Source: Chitinophagaceae bacterium
Lineage (GTDB): Bacteria; Bacteroidota; Bacteroidia; Chitinophagales; Chitinophagaceae
Length of the DNA: 64,000 nt
Direction of reading: 5' to 3'
Assembly (NCBI GenBank): GCA_016703625.1
Contig: JADJBP010000001.1
Coordinates: forward strand, 558,001 to 622,000
A program made the position numbers and the translations under genes. Positions 48,366 through 59,139 of the stretch are shown one piece after another. The first letter of the stretch is position 1; the number at the start of each line of letters is the position of its first letter. The notes under the pieces were generated by a model that worked only from the letters and a program-made list of their open reading frames with translations, had not been told where the DNA came from and searched no databases.

Positions 48366-50291
48366 ATGGATATTAAAGCAGGTATTTTATTGAGGGATAT
48401 CAACAATCCCGATGACCTTAAAAAATTAACCAGGGAGCAATTACACCAGGTATGTGATGAATTGCGCCAGTATATTATTGACGTTGTTAGTGTTTACGGC
48501 GGGCATTTTGGAGCCAGCCTTGGCGTAGTGGAATTGAGTGTGGCCCTGCATTATGTTTTCAATACTCCATATGATCAATTGGTTTGGGACGTAGGTCACC
48601 AGGCATATGGCCATAAAATTCTAACCGGCCGCAGGGATAGTTTTCCAACAAACAGAAAATACAACGGGTTAAGCGGTTTTCCCAAACGCAGTGAAAGTGA
48701 ATATGATACATTTGGTGTAGGGCATTCTTCCACCTCCATCTCTGCCGCCCTGGGTATGGCCATGGCTTCTCACTACAAAGGTGAAACCGACAGGCAGCAT
48801 GTTGCGATCATTGGTGATGGCGCCATGACGGCCGGGCTTGCTTTTGAAGCCATGAATCATGCAGGTATTGAAAAAAGCAATGTGCTCATCATACTGAATG
48901 ATAATTGTATGAGCATTGATCCCAATGTTGGGGCATTAAAAGAGTATTTAACGGATATCACCACTTCACATACCTACAACGAGTTAAGAGATAATGTATG
49001 GAAGGCTTTGGGCAAATTGCCAGTTGGAAAAAATTTCAGCAGGGAAATGGCCAGCAAACTGGAATCCAGTTTAAAAGGTATGGTGAGCAAGAGCAGTAAT
49101 TTATTTGAATCACTGCAGCTGCGTTATTTTGGCCCGATCGACGGGCATAACATTACCAAGCTTGTGGATACTTTAAAAGACCTCAAAGATATTCCCGGCC
49201 CCAAGATCCTGCACATTAAAACCGTAAAAGGAAAAGGATACGACCTGGCAGAAAAAGACCAGACCAAATGGCATGCACCCGGGCTTTTTGATAAGGTAAC
49301 CGGCGAAATACAAAAGAAAAAATTTGATATACCCCAGCCACCAAAATACCAGGATGTTTTTGGGCATACCATTATAGAGCTCGCTGAAAAAAACGAAAAG
49401 ATATTCGGCATTACCCCAGCTATGCCAAGCGGATCTTCATTAAAATTCATGATGGAAAAAATGCCTGACAGGGCATTTGATGTGGGCATTTGCGAACAAC
49501 ATGCTGTTACAGTCAGCGCCGGTATGGCAACACAGGGCATGAAAGTGTTCTGTAACATTTATTCTTCTTTTATGCAGCGTGCGTATGATATGGTGATCCA
49601 TGATGTGGCCATTCAAAAGCTGCCTGTAATATTCTGCCTGGACAGGGCAGGGCTTGTAGGAGAGGATGGGCCAACGCATCATGGATGTTATGATATTGCA
49701 TTCATGCGTTGTATACCCAACATGATCGTTAGTGCACCCATGAATGAATCTGAATTGCGAAACCTGATGTATACGGCCCAGCTGGATTCAAATACACTGC
49801 CATTTGTTATCCGCTATCCAAGGGGAGAAGGTGTTATGCCGGAATGGAAAACAGCGATGCAGGAAATAAAGCCCGGCACCGGCAGAAAACTGAAAGACGG
49901 GAAAGATATAGCCATACTTTCATTTGGCCACCCGGGTAATTTTGCCGCATCTGCCATTAGGGATGTAAAGGCAGAAGGCATTAACCCGGCACATTATGAT
50001 ATGCGTTTTGTTAAACCGCTGGATGAAGAAATGCTGCACGAGGTTTTCAGTAAATACAAAAAAGTAATAACCATTGAAGACGGAACCATTGTTGGCGGTT
50101 TTGGATCTGCCGTACTGGAGTTCATGAACGAGCATGGTTACAAAGCTGATGTGAAAATTATGGGCATACCCGACAGGCTGGTAGAGCATGGCACTCCCAA
50201 ACAACTGTATGATGAAATTGGTATTGATGCCAATGGCATTGCAAATACATTACGGGCCATGTCCGAAGTAAAAGTTTCGATACCTGTCTAA
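48366..50291 (+). CDS. dxs: 1-deoxy-D-xylulose-5-phosphate synthase
   Basis: First step of the MEP pathway: condenses pyruvate and glyceraldehyde 3-phosphate with thiamine diphosphate. 641 residues. TPP motif GDGAMTAGLAFEAMNHAG ending in LNDN, the N-terminal HFGASLGVVELS with catalytic His, and the central AFDVGICEQHAVTVSAGMA. All three domains are complete and in one frame. Followed by its own terminator. Confidence 0.96.
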   Translation: MDIKAGILLRDINNPDDLKKLTREQLHQVCDELRQYIIDVVSVYGGHFGASLGVVELSVALHYVFNTPYDQLVWDVGHQAYGHKILTGRRDSFPTNRKYNGLSGFPKRSESEYDTFGVGHSSTSISAALGMAMASHYKGETDRQHVAIIGDGAMTAGLAFEAMNHAGIEKSNVLIILNDNCMSIDPNVGALKEYLTDITTSHTYNELRDNVWKALGKLPVGKNFSREMASKLESSLKGMVSKSSNLFESLQLRYFGPIDGHNITKLVDTLKDLKDIPGPKILHIKTVKGKGYDLAEKDQTKWHAPGLFDKVTGEIQKKKFDIPQPPKYQDVFGHTIIELAEKNEKIFGITPAMPSGSSLKFMMEKMPDRAFDVGICEQHAVTVSAGMATQGMKVFCNIYSSFMQRAYDMVIHDVAIQKLPVIFCLDRAGLVGEDGPTHHGCYDIAFMRCIPNMIVSAPMNESELRNLMYTAQLDSNTLPFVIRYPRGEGVMPEWKTAMQEIKPGTGRKLKDGKDIAILSFGHPGNFAASAIRDVKAEGINPAHYDMRFVKPLDEEMLHEVFSKYKKVITIEDGTIVGGFGSAVLEFMNEHGYKADVKIMGIPDRLVEHGTPKQLYDEIGIDANGIANTLRAMSEVKVSIPV

Positions 50292-50312
50292 TAAAAATAA
50301 ACGATAATTGAC

Positions 50313-50345
50313 AACCCGGTTTTTTAAACCGGGTTTTTATTTTTT
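50313..50345 (+). terminator. Rho-independent terminator after dxs
   Basis: AACCCGGTTT (50313-50322) pairs with AAACCGGGTT (50326-50335) with a three-base loop, followed by a T-rich tract. Confidence 0.88.
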
Positions 50346-50408
50346 TTAACAGATCCAAAATATTTTTATGGAAATACAGGCGTTGCAGATCTAAACTGAA
50401 AAGCCAGT

Positions 50409-51071
50409 ATGAAGATAGCCTGCAAAACATTTTTGATAGTCCCCGGTTTGCTTATAACCATTTCCGCATTTGGCTATTTTTTCTGGTACAAAAAAAATTC
50501 AATGAGCAGCCCAGGAACAATGTATTTGCTTTAACTGAAAAGAAGGATAAAGACAACCGCGACGCACTGGTACGTCTGTATCAAAAAGTATTGCCGGCAA
50601 AAGATTATGTTTATGGCAACGGGTTCAATGCATCAATTTGCTTTTTTAATAGACATGCGGATACCATCCGGTAAAAAACGGTTCTTTGTGTACGATCTTA
50701 AAAATGATTCTGTAGAAATTGCCGGGCTTGTTACGCATGGCAGCGGTTCAGACAATGATTCGGATGAACTGTATTTTTCAAACAAACCAAACAGTTATTG
50801 TACCTCGTTGGGAAAATATAAAATGGGTAGATCCTATAATGGAAAATTTGGCCTGGCTTATAAATTATATGGTTTGGATAAAGCCAACAGCAAAGCGTTT
50901 GACCGTTTTGTAGTACTGCATGCGCACAATTGTGTTCCTGATACAGAAGTATCGCCATTTCCTATTTGTGTAAGCCAGGGTTGCCCTACCGTTGCTCCTG
51001 CATTTTTGAAAAGGCTGCAAACATACCTGGATAAACCTGGAAAGCCAATCCTGTTATGGATCTATTATTAA
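50409..51071 (+). CDS. L,D-transpeptidase catalytic-domain (YkuD_2-like) protein, first copy (frameshifted)
   Basis: 220 residues after two corrections: the A run at 50490-50497 is one base short and the T run at 50642-50647 one base long. A signal anchor (LIVPGLLITISAFGYFFW) is followed by the murein L,D-transpeptidase fold with FLIDMRIPSGKKRF, VVLHAHNCVP and the catalytic Cys in VSQGCPTV. Such enzymes form 3-3 peptidoglycan cross-links or attach proteins to the wall. Ends LLWIYY, the same ending as the next gene. Confidence 0.85.
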
Positions 51072-51195
51072 AAACAGGTTCTTCGTTTTGCCTGTAGATC
51101 AATCATAACTATAGAAGGAATTCTACAAATTTTATTTTTATTTTTTAATAATATGGTTTGTACAATTTTTTTTGAAAGTAATGCGTTAGTTATTT

Positions 51196-51875
51196 ATGCT
51201 GAAAAAATCCTGCATATATATCCTGCGAAAATCACTAGTAGTACTACTTGGGTATTTTACTGTTGTGCCTGCATTTGGGTTCATGTTAAGGGATACCACC
51301 AGTTACAGAATGGATCGTGAGATCAGGGCATTTGGTTCAACAGAAAAAAGAGAGATCAGCCATAGTGAAATATTGAGCCGCTTAAAACAAAAGGCCGGTT
51401 CTGCAAAAAACTACACCACTGCACGTGGTTATGATGCCACCTATTGTTTCCTGCTGGATATGCGTTTACCCTCAGGCAAGAACCGTTTTTTTATTTATAA
51501 TCTCGAAAATGATTCAGTGGAAATGGCAGGGTTGGTTACGCATGGTAAGGGTTCTGTAAATGGTACAGACGGACTTACTTTTTCAAATACACCAAACAGC
51601 AACTCTACTTCATTGGGTAAATATAAGATCGGAAAATCCTACCAGGGCGATTTTGGACTGGCTTACAGGTTGATTGGGCTCGACAAAACCAATGATAAGG
51701 CCCTGGAACGTTCTGTAGTGCTTCATTCATTTAATGGTGTACCCAATAAAGAAGTTTACCCGGCTTCCATTTGTTTAAGCGAAGGGTGTCCTACTGTATC
51801 CCCTGACTTTTTACTGCAGATCAAAAATACCTCGATTCCACGGATCAGCCCATTTTATTATGGATCTATTATTAA
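51196..51875 (+). CDS. L,D-transpeptidase catalytic-domain (YkuD_2-like) protein, second copy (frameshifted at the end)
   Basis: 226 residues. Signal peptide IYILRKSLVVLLGYFTVVPAF. The domain is the same as in the first copy: FLLDMRLPSGKNRF, VVLHSFNGVP, and catalytic Cys in LSEGCPTV. Without correction the frame misses the natural end and runs on into the convergent pirin gene's end; the T run at 51853-51856 is one base short, and adding it gives the ending LLWIYY and a stop at 51873-51875, identical to the paralogue. Tandem duplication with clear divergence. Confidence 0.87.
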
Positions 51876-51897
51876 ATGCTGGGTAACAGCACTACGA

Positions 51898-52608
51898 TCA
51901 GTTCATCGGTATTTCTATCGCCAGTAATTCCGCATCTTCCGAAGCAGTAACAGTAAAACTTTCAGTTTCGGAAATTCCCAAAGCATCTCTTTTGTTTAAC
52001 TGCTGTCCCTCTACATCTACAGTGCCATTAATGACAACCAGGAAAACACCATTTTTTGCAAATGCATTTGAATAGGTTACCTGCTTGCCGGCATCCAGGT
52101 TTGTTAATGCAAACCGGGCATCCTGGTTGATCCATAATGCATGGTCGGCTTCAATGGGCGAAACCACCGTTTGCCATTTGTTTGCCCTTTCAGAAACATC
52201 AAAAGTTTTTTGATCGTACCGGGGTTTTATATTTCTTTCTTTTGGGAATACCCATATTTGAAAAAGGGTTACCGGTTCATTTGCAGATGCATTGGCCTCA
52301 GAATGCTGAACACCGGTTCCTGCGCTCATGATCTGTATATCACCGGCTTTTATAACACCCTCACCACCGGTGCTGTCTTTATGTTTTAAGGCGCCGGAAA
52401 AGGGGATGGTAACAATTTCCATATTATCATGCGGGTGGGTAGAAAATGCGCCGCCACCATCAATAAAATCATCATTCAATACACGCAGCAAACCAAAATG
52501 TACTTTTGCGGGGTTATGGTATTGGGCAAAACTGAAATAATAATTGGGTTTCAGCCAGCCATAATCGGCTGTGCCCCTGTCTGCAGCTTTAAATAATATT
52601 GATTTCAT
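51898..52608 (-). CDS. Pirin-family protein
   Basis: 236 residues, two cupin-like barrels. The metal-binding residues are in FSTHPHDNMEIV and GTGVQHSEAN. Some family members are quercetin dioxygenases; others act as redox-sensitive regulators, so function is unclear. I prefer the start at MKSILFKAADRG (52608) because homologues begin there; an upstream ATG at 52629 would add seven residues. Confidence 0.9.
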   Translation of the reverse strand: MKSILFKAADRGTADYGWLKPNYYFSFAQYHNPAKVHFGLLRVLNDDFIDGGGAFSTHPHDNMEIVTIPFSGALKHKDSTGGEGVIKAGDIQIMSAGTGVQHSEANASANEPVTLFQIWVFPKERNIKPRYDQKTFDVSERANKWQTVVSPIEADHALWINQDARFALTNLDAGKQVTYSNAFAKNGVFLVVINGTVDVEGQQLNKRDALGISETESFTVTASEDAELLAIEIPMN

Positions 52609-52681
52609 AATTGGTTGTTTTAAATTCAATGTTTAAACATCAAATATAGTACCATTTTATCAAACTGCCAAATTGGCTTTC

Positions 52682-52771
52682 CGGTGAGTCACCCCTTAAA
52701 GGGTGGCTCACCGTGTTTAAAGTCTTATAGTAATTAAGCGGTAAGCCATCCGCGGCGGCGGATGACCTACC
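52682..52771. repeat. Two adjacent imperfect palindromes
   Basis: Palindrome 1 at 52682-52713: GGTGAGTCACCC against GGGTGGCTCACC (one mismatch). Palindrome 2 at 52739-52771: GTAAGCCATCCGC against GCGGATGACCTAC. They lie between the pirin gene and the end of scpA; no T run, so not a clear terminator. Confidence 0.6.
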
Positions 52772-52789
52772 GGAAGAACCTGAAAAATG

Positions 52790-53601
52790 TTAATTAAGTA
52801 TGGCTGTATTTTCTTCGCCTGGTAATAATCCCTGTATGTCATCTTCCCGGTTCTCATTCCATTCAATAATAAAATTATTGCGCCCTTCACCGGTAAGTAA
52901 ACTCATATACCGTGTTTGAACAAGCTCAAGCAGTGAAAGAAAAGGAAAATGGCATGAATACGGTTTTCACATATCTCAAATACCTTTTCAAAGGAGACCG
53001 TTTTTTCGGTTTTACAAACGGAAAGCATATACTCACGGCTTTCTTCCATGGTATAATTATACTGAACAACCGTGTGAACCGGTTTAAAGTTTCGTTCCTG
53101 TAATTTTACAATCACTTTTTCAAAAGCCTTCATCAGCTTGAAGAGCGTTACGGTTTGTATTTCGGTTCCTTCACCCGCTTCTTCACCGATCTGCGAAATT
53201 TCTTTCTGCAGGTTTCCACGCTTTACAATCAGCATCCGCATGGCTTCCATTTCAGCCATTTTGGTAGCGGCTTCCTTAAACCTTTTATATTCCAGGATCT
53301 TATTGATCAGTTCCTGCCTCGGGTCAATTTCATTGCCATCAGCATCGATCTCTTTGCGGGGTAAAAGCATTTTAGCCTTGATGCGCATCAGGGTACTGAT
53401 GAATAAAATAAACTCACTGCTTAACTCGATGTTGAGTTTTTCGGTATTATGAATATAATCCAGGAAATCATTGGTGATCTTTGTGATGGGGATATTGTAA
53501 ATATCCAGTTCATCCCTTTCAATAAAAAACAAAAGAAGGTCAAACGGGCCTTCAAACTGGTCAAGCTTGATCTGGTACGATGCTGTGTTCACTGAATTCA
53601 A
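52790..53601 (-). CDS. scpA: Segregation and condensation protein A (frameshifted)
   Basis: Kleisin subunit that links SMC and ScpB in chromosome condensation. 270 residues after correction. The N-terminal SMC-binding region (IKLDQFEGPFDLLLFFIERDELDI) and middle are normal. The C-terminal winged helix (LSLLELVQTRYMSLLTGEG) is in another frame because a G is missing at about 52939 on the plus strand; corrected, the protein ends EENTAILN with a stop at 52790-52792. scpB and smc are not in the window. Confidence 0.92.
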
Positions 53602-53731
53602 TTATGGTAATGAAAAAAAATGCCTTTTTAAAACAGGGACAAATGTAGCGTTAAGTTGAGACAGTTTTGTTATAAAAAGCCGGCCCAGATGTAAATGTGG
53701 AAAAACAGCCCTTACCAGGCCAAACAAATGA

Positions 53732-54631
53732 TTAAAGCTTTAATGTAAGGCCAATTCCCAGGATCTCTTTAAGCTGGGTTTTCTTTACAATATCATCATC
53801 ATAGATCATATCAACACTGATATTGGTGGCCAGCCATTTATTGAATTTCATGGTCAGTAAATTGGTAACGAACAGGTCAACATTTTCGGGGTTTCGTTCA
53901 TAATTACTGAAAAGATCAAGCCTGCCTGTATAATATGCCCATTGCGAAAACTTTTTGGTGAATTTGGCTGTTGCAAATGCACCCAGTTCGGTATTTACTT
54001 TACGGTTTGCAGTTACGCCAAATTTATCGATCGTATAAAAATCGTTATCATTTTTTACAATGAAACGCGTTGTAACAGGAGAAACAAAAAGCGTAAAGCT
54101 TTTATCAGGCCTGTAATCTATTCCGGCAGAAAGCAGCATTTTACCCGGGCTGAGCAAATTGGATATTTTTGTATTTATGCTATCGGTATATTGATAACCG
54201 GCTAATGCCTGGGTATTAAAATTAACCAATAAAGCAGTGAACCATTGTTTGGAGAACTGGTAGCCGTATTTACTGGTAATGTCAATGCGGTCATCCACTT
54301 TACGGAACTGTCCAAAACTGCTGGCATTTTGAAACCCGAGGGCGATATCAAAATAATTATTCCAGGTCATTCTGCCTTTTTTGTGGTTTACATTATAATT
54401 CAGCAAAGTGGTAAAGCCCAGTGTATTTTGTTCGCCACCACCTGCCCAGTTGCGTAAAGCGCCCTGGTTTACATTGATGATGAATGTGCCGGACTTATGC
54501 CATCCGTCCTGCTCCAGGGGCTTCAGTTCTTTTAGGGCAACTTTTTGAAATTCCTTAACCGTTTGGTCCTGTGCAGTCGAATGATAAATTGCGATTACTG
54601 ATAAAAGTAAGGTTATTGGGTATTTTTGCAT
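53732..54631 (-). CDS. DUF3078 protein, predicted outer-membrane beta-barrel (first copy)
   Basis: 299 residues with signal peptide (ITLLLSVIAIYHSTAQ). Beta-strand-rich mature part with the DUF3078 hallmark around FIINVNQGALRNWAGGGEQ and the C-terminal NISVDMIYDDD. Probably an outer-membrane protein; function not known. The next gene upstream is a paralogue of the same type. Confidence 0.85.
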   Translation of the reverse strand: MQKYPITLLLSVIAIYHSTAQDQTVKEFQKVALKELKPLEQDGWHKSGTFIINVNQGALRNWAGGGEQNTLGFTTLLNYNVNHKKGRMTWNNYFDIALGFQNASSFGQFRKVDDRIDITSKYGYQFSKQWFTALLVNFNTQALAGYQYTDSINTKISNLLSPGKMLLSAGIDYRPDKSFTLFVSPVTTRFIVKNDNDFYTIDKFGVTANRKVNTELGAFATAKFTKKFSQWAYYTGRLDLFSNYERNPENVDLFVTNLLTMKFNKWLATNISVDMIYDDDIVKKTQLKEILGIGLTLKL

Positions 54632-54738
54632 CCGGCAAAAATATATAAATACAGGCGGGGTTATGTTAACAAGATTAAAAAATAAATATTTCGTAGTTGA
54701 TTACAGCGTGCTGTAAATCATAAAAAATTCTTAATAAA

Positions 54739-55686
54739 TTATTTTTTACTGAAATTCCAGGCAATACCAATACCCATTAACTGCAGCCATTGTGGTGCAG
54801 GCCCCTTAGCCGGTTTTACGTTTTTGGTATCATCATCATAGATCATATCCAGTTGAAAAGAAAAATTAATATACTTTGTAAGTTTTGCAGTCAGGGCATT
54901 TGTCCAGAATATATCTATATTCTGTGGTTTCTGTTTGTAGTTTGAGAACAGGTCCAGTTTCGATTTGTAAACAAAGTTGGCGCCCAGTTTTTTTGTATAA
55001 TTGGCAGATACAAATGCGCCCAGTTCATTTTTTGAATTTTTGCCGGGGACAACTCCAAAAAGCGGTGCAATGGAATCATCGGTAACGATCACCCAGCGTT
55101 CTGTTAATGGCGAAAGGAACAGTGAAAAATTTTCATTTGGTTTATAATCAAAACCCAGTGACAGCAAAACGAAGGCAGGGGCAAATGTTTTGGAGATGAT
55201 CACAGCGGTATCGGCCCCGGCTGCCGTTTTTGAATAGGCATACCCATTGGCAAATTGTGTTCGTAGATTAAATAAAGCGGCTGCATTCCATTTAGGCGAA
55301 ATGGCATAGCCATATTTCGAGAGCAGGTCTATACGGTCACTTGCCTTGCGGGAACCAAGGCTGGTGGTGTTTACTATGCCATACCCAAGATCCAGGTTAT
55401 TGTCCCACGAACTTTTTTTCTTTTTATAAAAAGCAAAAACGTTCAAAAAGGCATTTAATGAAAATGAAAACTGGTCGCCGCCTGCCGACCAGTTGGTTAA
55501 TGTACCCTGGTTAATGTTAACATTAACCAGCCCGCCCAGTTTCCAGGTTTTGGCTGCTGTATCTGCAGGGTCTTTTTTAACGGATTTGGTTGCTTCATTT
55601 TTAAGGTCCTTAATGGTGGGGTCCTGTGCATATACATAAACAACTGTAAAAAAAATGAAAGTTGTGAATAATAATGGCTTTTTCAT
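54739..55686 (-). CDS. DUF3078 protein, predicted outer-membrane beta-barrel (second copy)
   Basis: 315 residues, signal peptide LLFTTFIFFTVVYVYAQ. Shared signatures with the neighbouring copy: VNINQGTLTNWSAGGDQ, SDRIDLLSKYGY and FQLDMIYDDD. The two copies are clearly diverged, so the duplication is old. Separated from mscL by a terminator. Confidence 0.85.
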   Translation of the reverse strand: MKKPLLFTTFIFFTVVYVYAQDPTIKDLKNEATKSVKKDPADTAAKTWKLGGLVNVNINQGTLTNWSAGGDQFSFSLNAFLNVFAFYKKKKSSWDNNLDLGYGIVNTTSLGSRKASDRIDLLSKYGYAISPKWNAAALFNLRTQFANGYAYSKTAAGADTAVIISKTFAPAFVLLSLGFDYKPNENFSLFLSPLTERWVIVTDDSIAPLFGVVPGKNSKNELGAFVSANYTKKLGANFVYKSKLDLFSNYKQKPQNIDIFWTNALTAKLTKYINFSFQLDMIYDDDTKNVKPAKGPAPQWLQLMGIGIAWNFSKK

Positions 55687-55703
55687 ATTTTTTAAATTTA
55701 AAA

Positions 55704-55728
55704 AAATGCAGCTGTTGAGACTGCATTT
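55704..55728 (-). terminator. Terminator after mscL
   Basis: AAATGCAG (55704-55711) pairs with CTGCATTT (55721-55728); on the minus strand a T run follows (the A run starting at 55701). Confidence 0.75.
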
Positions 55729-55754
55729 TTATTAAATAATTAATTTCCTGGAAA

Positions 55755-56177
55755 TTATTTTTTCAATGAATCGCGTATTTCCATTAATAATGCATCGGTT
55801 GTAGAAGGGCCGGCAGGTGCTTCTTCCTGCTTTTTCTTCATTTTGTTGATGGCTTTAATGACCAGGAACATAACAAAGGCTACAATGATGAAATTAATGA
55901 TGGCAGTCAGAAAATCACCCCATTTAACTGCTACTTCTGCAACTCCTTCCGAAATAACAACGCCTGCGGCATCTTTAACTTCTTTAACTCCTTCTTTAAG
56001 TACAAAAACATTTTTGCTTAAGTCTGCTCCACCGATCATACCGATCAATGGTGAAACAATTCCTTCTGTAAAGGAAGTGATCACTTTCCCGAAAGCACCG
56101 CCCATTACAAATGCAACGGCAATGTCAACCAGGCTGCCTTTCATGGCAAACTCTTTAAATTCTTTAATAAATCCCAT
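55755..56177 (-). CDS. mscL: Large-conductance mechanosensitive channel
   Basis: Opens under membrane tension to release solutes in osmotic downshock. 140 residues: the N-terminal amphipathic helix and TM1 (GSLVDIAVAFVMGGAFGKVITSFT), periplasmic loop, TM2 (FLTAIINFIIVAFVMFLVIKAIN) and a charged C-terminal helix. Transcribed alone. Confidence 0.95.
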   Translation of the reverse strand: MGFIKEFKEFAMKGSLVDIAVAFVMGGAFGKVITSFTEGIVSPLIGMIGGADLSKNVFVLKEGVKEVKDAAGVVISEGVAEVAVKWGDFLTAIINFIIVAFVMFLVIKAINKMKKKQEEAPAGPSTTDALLMEIRDSLKK

Positions 56178-56347
56178 GTTGTTGGTTTTAGTTGGTTAAT
56201 AAATTGAAGCGGATAATGATGCATTAAAGGTAATAGATTTTAACTATAAATGCAACAGGAGTAATAGGTAAGCCAATCGGAAAAAATCATAAACCATATT
56301 ATTTTAATTACGATAAATACATCAACTTTGCGGCAATTTTATACCAA

Positions 56348-57235
56348 TTGAACAAAGGATTTTTAAACTGGTTTATTTTTATTATTCTTTCCATCATCTG
56401 GGGCAGCAGCTTTATCATGATGAAGGAAGGATTGCTGCATTTGACCGCATTCCAGGTAGCTTCATTACGGATCGTTTTTGCCGGTTTGGTGCTGCTGCCT
56501 TCGGCCATTATCAATTTTAAAAAAGTGCCTGCAGGTACACTGGGCATCATTTTTATATCGGGGTTTTGGGCAGTTTATTGCCGGCATACCTGTTTTGTGT
56601 AGCCGAACTGGGGATCGACAGTGCACTTGCAGGTACATTAAATTCCTTAACGCCCATTTTTGTAATTATAACCGGTGCGCTTTTTTTTCAGGTCCAAAAC
56701 AACTTCCAATAAAATATTCGGTATCGGGGTTGCTTTTACCGGCAGCATTTTATTACTGCTCAGTAAAGGACAAATACCAGAAAACCAGAACCTGATGTAT
56801 ATTTCTTACGTAGTGCTGGCTACCATTTGTTATGGGTTTAATGTAAACATGGTGCATAAACACCTGCATCATATCGGTTCGCTGCAGATCGCATCTGTAG
56901 CGCTCACTTTAAATGCCATACCGGCATTGATCGTTCTTTACTTTACCGGCTATTTTAGTTTACCCTTAAGCGATAGCGGTATTTTATATTCAACCGGGCA
57001 TGCTGCTTTATTGGGCATTCTTGGAACAGCAGTAGCCTCCATTATTTTTTATGTACTGATAAAAAGGGCGGGTGCTGTTTTTTCTTCCATGGTAACCTAC
57101 GGCATACCCGTCATTGCAAATTTGTGGGGACTGTTTTATGGCGAAGAAGTGGGATGGGTACAGTTTGGCTGCCTGGCGCTGATCTTATCAGGTGTTTACC
57201 TGGCCAACCGGAAGATCTCAAAAACGGGCAGTTAG
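56348..57235 (+). CDS. EamA/DMT-family transporter (two frameshifts)
   Basis: 295 residues and about ten transmembrane helices in two EamA halves. The first half starts LNWFIFIILSIIWGSSFIMMKEGL; the second half ends NLWGLFYGEEVGWVQFGCLALILSGVYLANR. Frame breaks: the T run at 56564-56567 is one base short and the T run at 56681-56688 one base long. The start is TTG at 56348. Its stop codon overlaps that of the convergent protease gene by two bases. Substrate unknown; family members export metabolites. Confidence 0.85.
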
Positions 57236-58121
57236 CCGGCCTCGGTAAAATCGATATTTTTTTCCCGCAGGAATTCTTTTATCCTGTCTACATGAACGCA
57301 AATGCCTACATGTAAAAAAGGGTTATTCGAAACTTTATTTTTCTTCCCGTTATTGATGATCTCAAAATTGTTCATATCAAAACCCAGGTGCAGGTGGTTG
57401 GTGGCAAACTGCATTCCGTAAATTTTCCATCGGTATCAAACAGGGGACCGCCGCTTTGCCCGCGCAGGCCGGGTGTGCTCATCTCAATACCGGTTATACC
57501 GCTGTTGGGCTGGCTGGCCACAAACCGGGTAACAATGCCATCAATGGGAAATGACGGTGAATTTGGATTTCCGGTGTTCGTCCATTCGATATCATCCGTT
57601 TCGGGATTGTGCCTGAAATTATTAAACTCCGGAAACGGGAAGCCGATCCTGCCCAAAGATTTACCCTGTTTTATGGTACTGCTGTCTTTTAAAAAAGTAG
57701 CATGCCCATTGTAAAATATTTTGTTGAACCCTTTAAATTCCAGGATGGCCAGGTCAAGCGTGGGATGGGCATGGCAGGTAATTTCACTGATGGTATCAAA
57801 AGAATTTAAAAAATTATTCTTTAACTGAACAGTGGTTTCGGGCAGGTATTTATATTTTAACTGCAGTCCCTGGATATTCTTTTTGTATTTGCCGTCATTG
57901 GGGATCCTGTCTCTTTCGGCTTTATAGCTTATATAATTCCGGTTGATATTTTCTGCTGCCGGTATCAGGTCCATCACATGTTTGCAGGTAATGGCCACAC
58001 CGTTGCCGTTCACAAAAAAGTATGTGGAACTGCCCGGTAAAACCAACCCGCCATAGGTGCGTGTTATGGTATGCAGGGGGCGGGTGAACTGTAATACTTT
58101 TTCTATTGCATCCTGGTACAT
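57232..58121 (-). CDS. Trypsin-like serine protease (frameshifted)
   Basis: 296 residues after adding one base to the T run at 57423-57426. Catalytic triad candidates: His in ITCKHVMDL, Asp in TLDLAILEF and Ser in RGQSGGPLFD. The C-terminal part, GMQFATNHLHLGFDMNN onwards, comes only after the frame correction. No signal peptide, so it looks cytoplasmic, unlike DegP-type proteases, and there is no PDZ domain. Role unknown. Confidence 0.8.
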
Positions 58122-58210
58122 AAATACCTTTTTAATTTGAAGGATAAAGTTAGGGACAATTGATGATGGAACCTTATGCTCGCAAATAATAAACAGGAAC
58201 CGTTAACCGG

Positions 58211-59106
58211 TTAGTTGTTTGGGTTTTTTTGTGCTTTACGCAATTCTACAGCAGTTTTGGAACTGCCATCGTGGCTCCAGCCGGGTGGCATGAAAATGTA
58301 TTTTAGTTTGGTGGTAAAAGTTGATGTCTTACTTACATCTTTTGCCATGCTTTTCCATTCATGAAAAATGATATTGACAGGATTGGAAGGATCTTCAACC
58401 GGTTTGGTAAGTCCATATTTTACAGGCACTTCTTCCAGTTCTTCCTGGAAGCTACCAAATAATTTATCCCAAATGATGAGGCACATGCCCAAGTTTTTAT
58501 CCAGGTAAATGATATTGCTGGCATGGTGTACCCGGTGATGGCTGGGGCTTACAAAAACAGCTTCGAACCAACGCGGCATTTTTTTGATGTATTGCGTATG
58601 CACCAGAATGCCATAGGTTTGGGTTGCCGAATACATGAATATGATATCAAGCGGTGTAAAACCAAGTAAAGCAATGGGTGCCAGGTAAATAAAACGGTAA
58701 ACGGGTTGAAAACGGAAGAACGAAAGCCGGTTGTTAAATTAAATTCCCCGGATGAATGATGCGTAACATGAACTGCCCAAAAAAAACGGCAATAATGATC
58801 AACACGGTGTTCAACATAAAAGGCAAGATCAACCCCGATAAATAATATGATCCAATACCAGTAAGGATTTTCAATTTGAATAAAATGATGTTGATAGCTC
58901 CAGGCAAGCACACTTATATAAAACAGCACGCGCAACAGCCCATCCAGCCCGGCATTCAGTAAGGTGAAATAAATGTTTTGAACAGTATCCCTGACCGAGT
59001 AATATTTTTTCTGTTGCAGGTTGCTGAAAATAATTTCGGCCCCGATCAGGATCATGTAAAAGGGGATGGAGAATAATAAAAACAAAGCTTCCCTGGCAGA
59101 CTGCAT
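58211..59106 (-). CDS. Sterol desaturase / fatty acid hydroxylase superfamily membrane protein (frameshifted)
   Basis: 298 residues after correcting the A run at 58709-58712 (one base short). The histidine clusters that bind the di-iron site are in order: EHRVDHYCRFFWAVHVTHH, then SPSHHRVHHASN. Four or five membrane helices precede and separate them. Likely hydroxylates or desaturates a lipid; in Bacteroidota related enzymes modify sphingolipid or ornithine-lipid chains, which is only a possibility here. Confidence 0.87.
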
Positions 59107-59139
59107 CGGTAATGGTTATATCAAATCGTTTTAACTATT

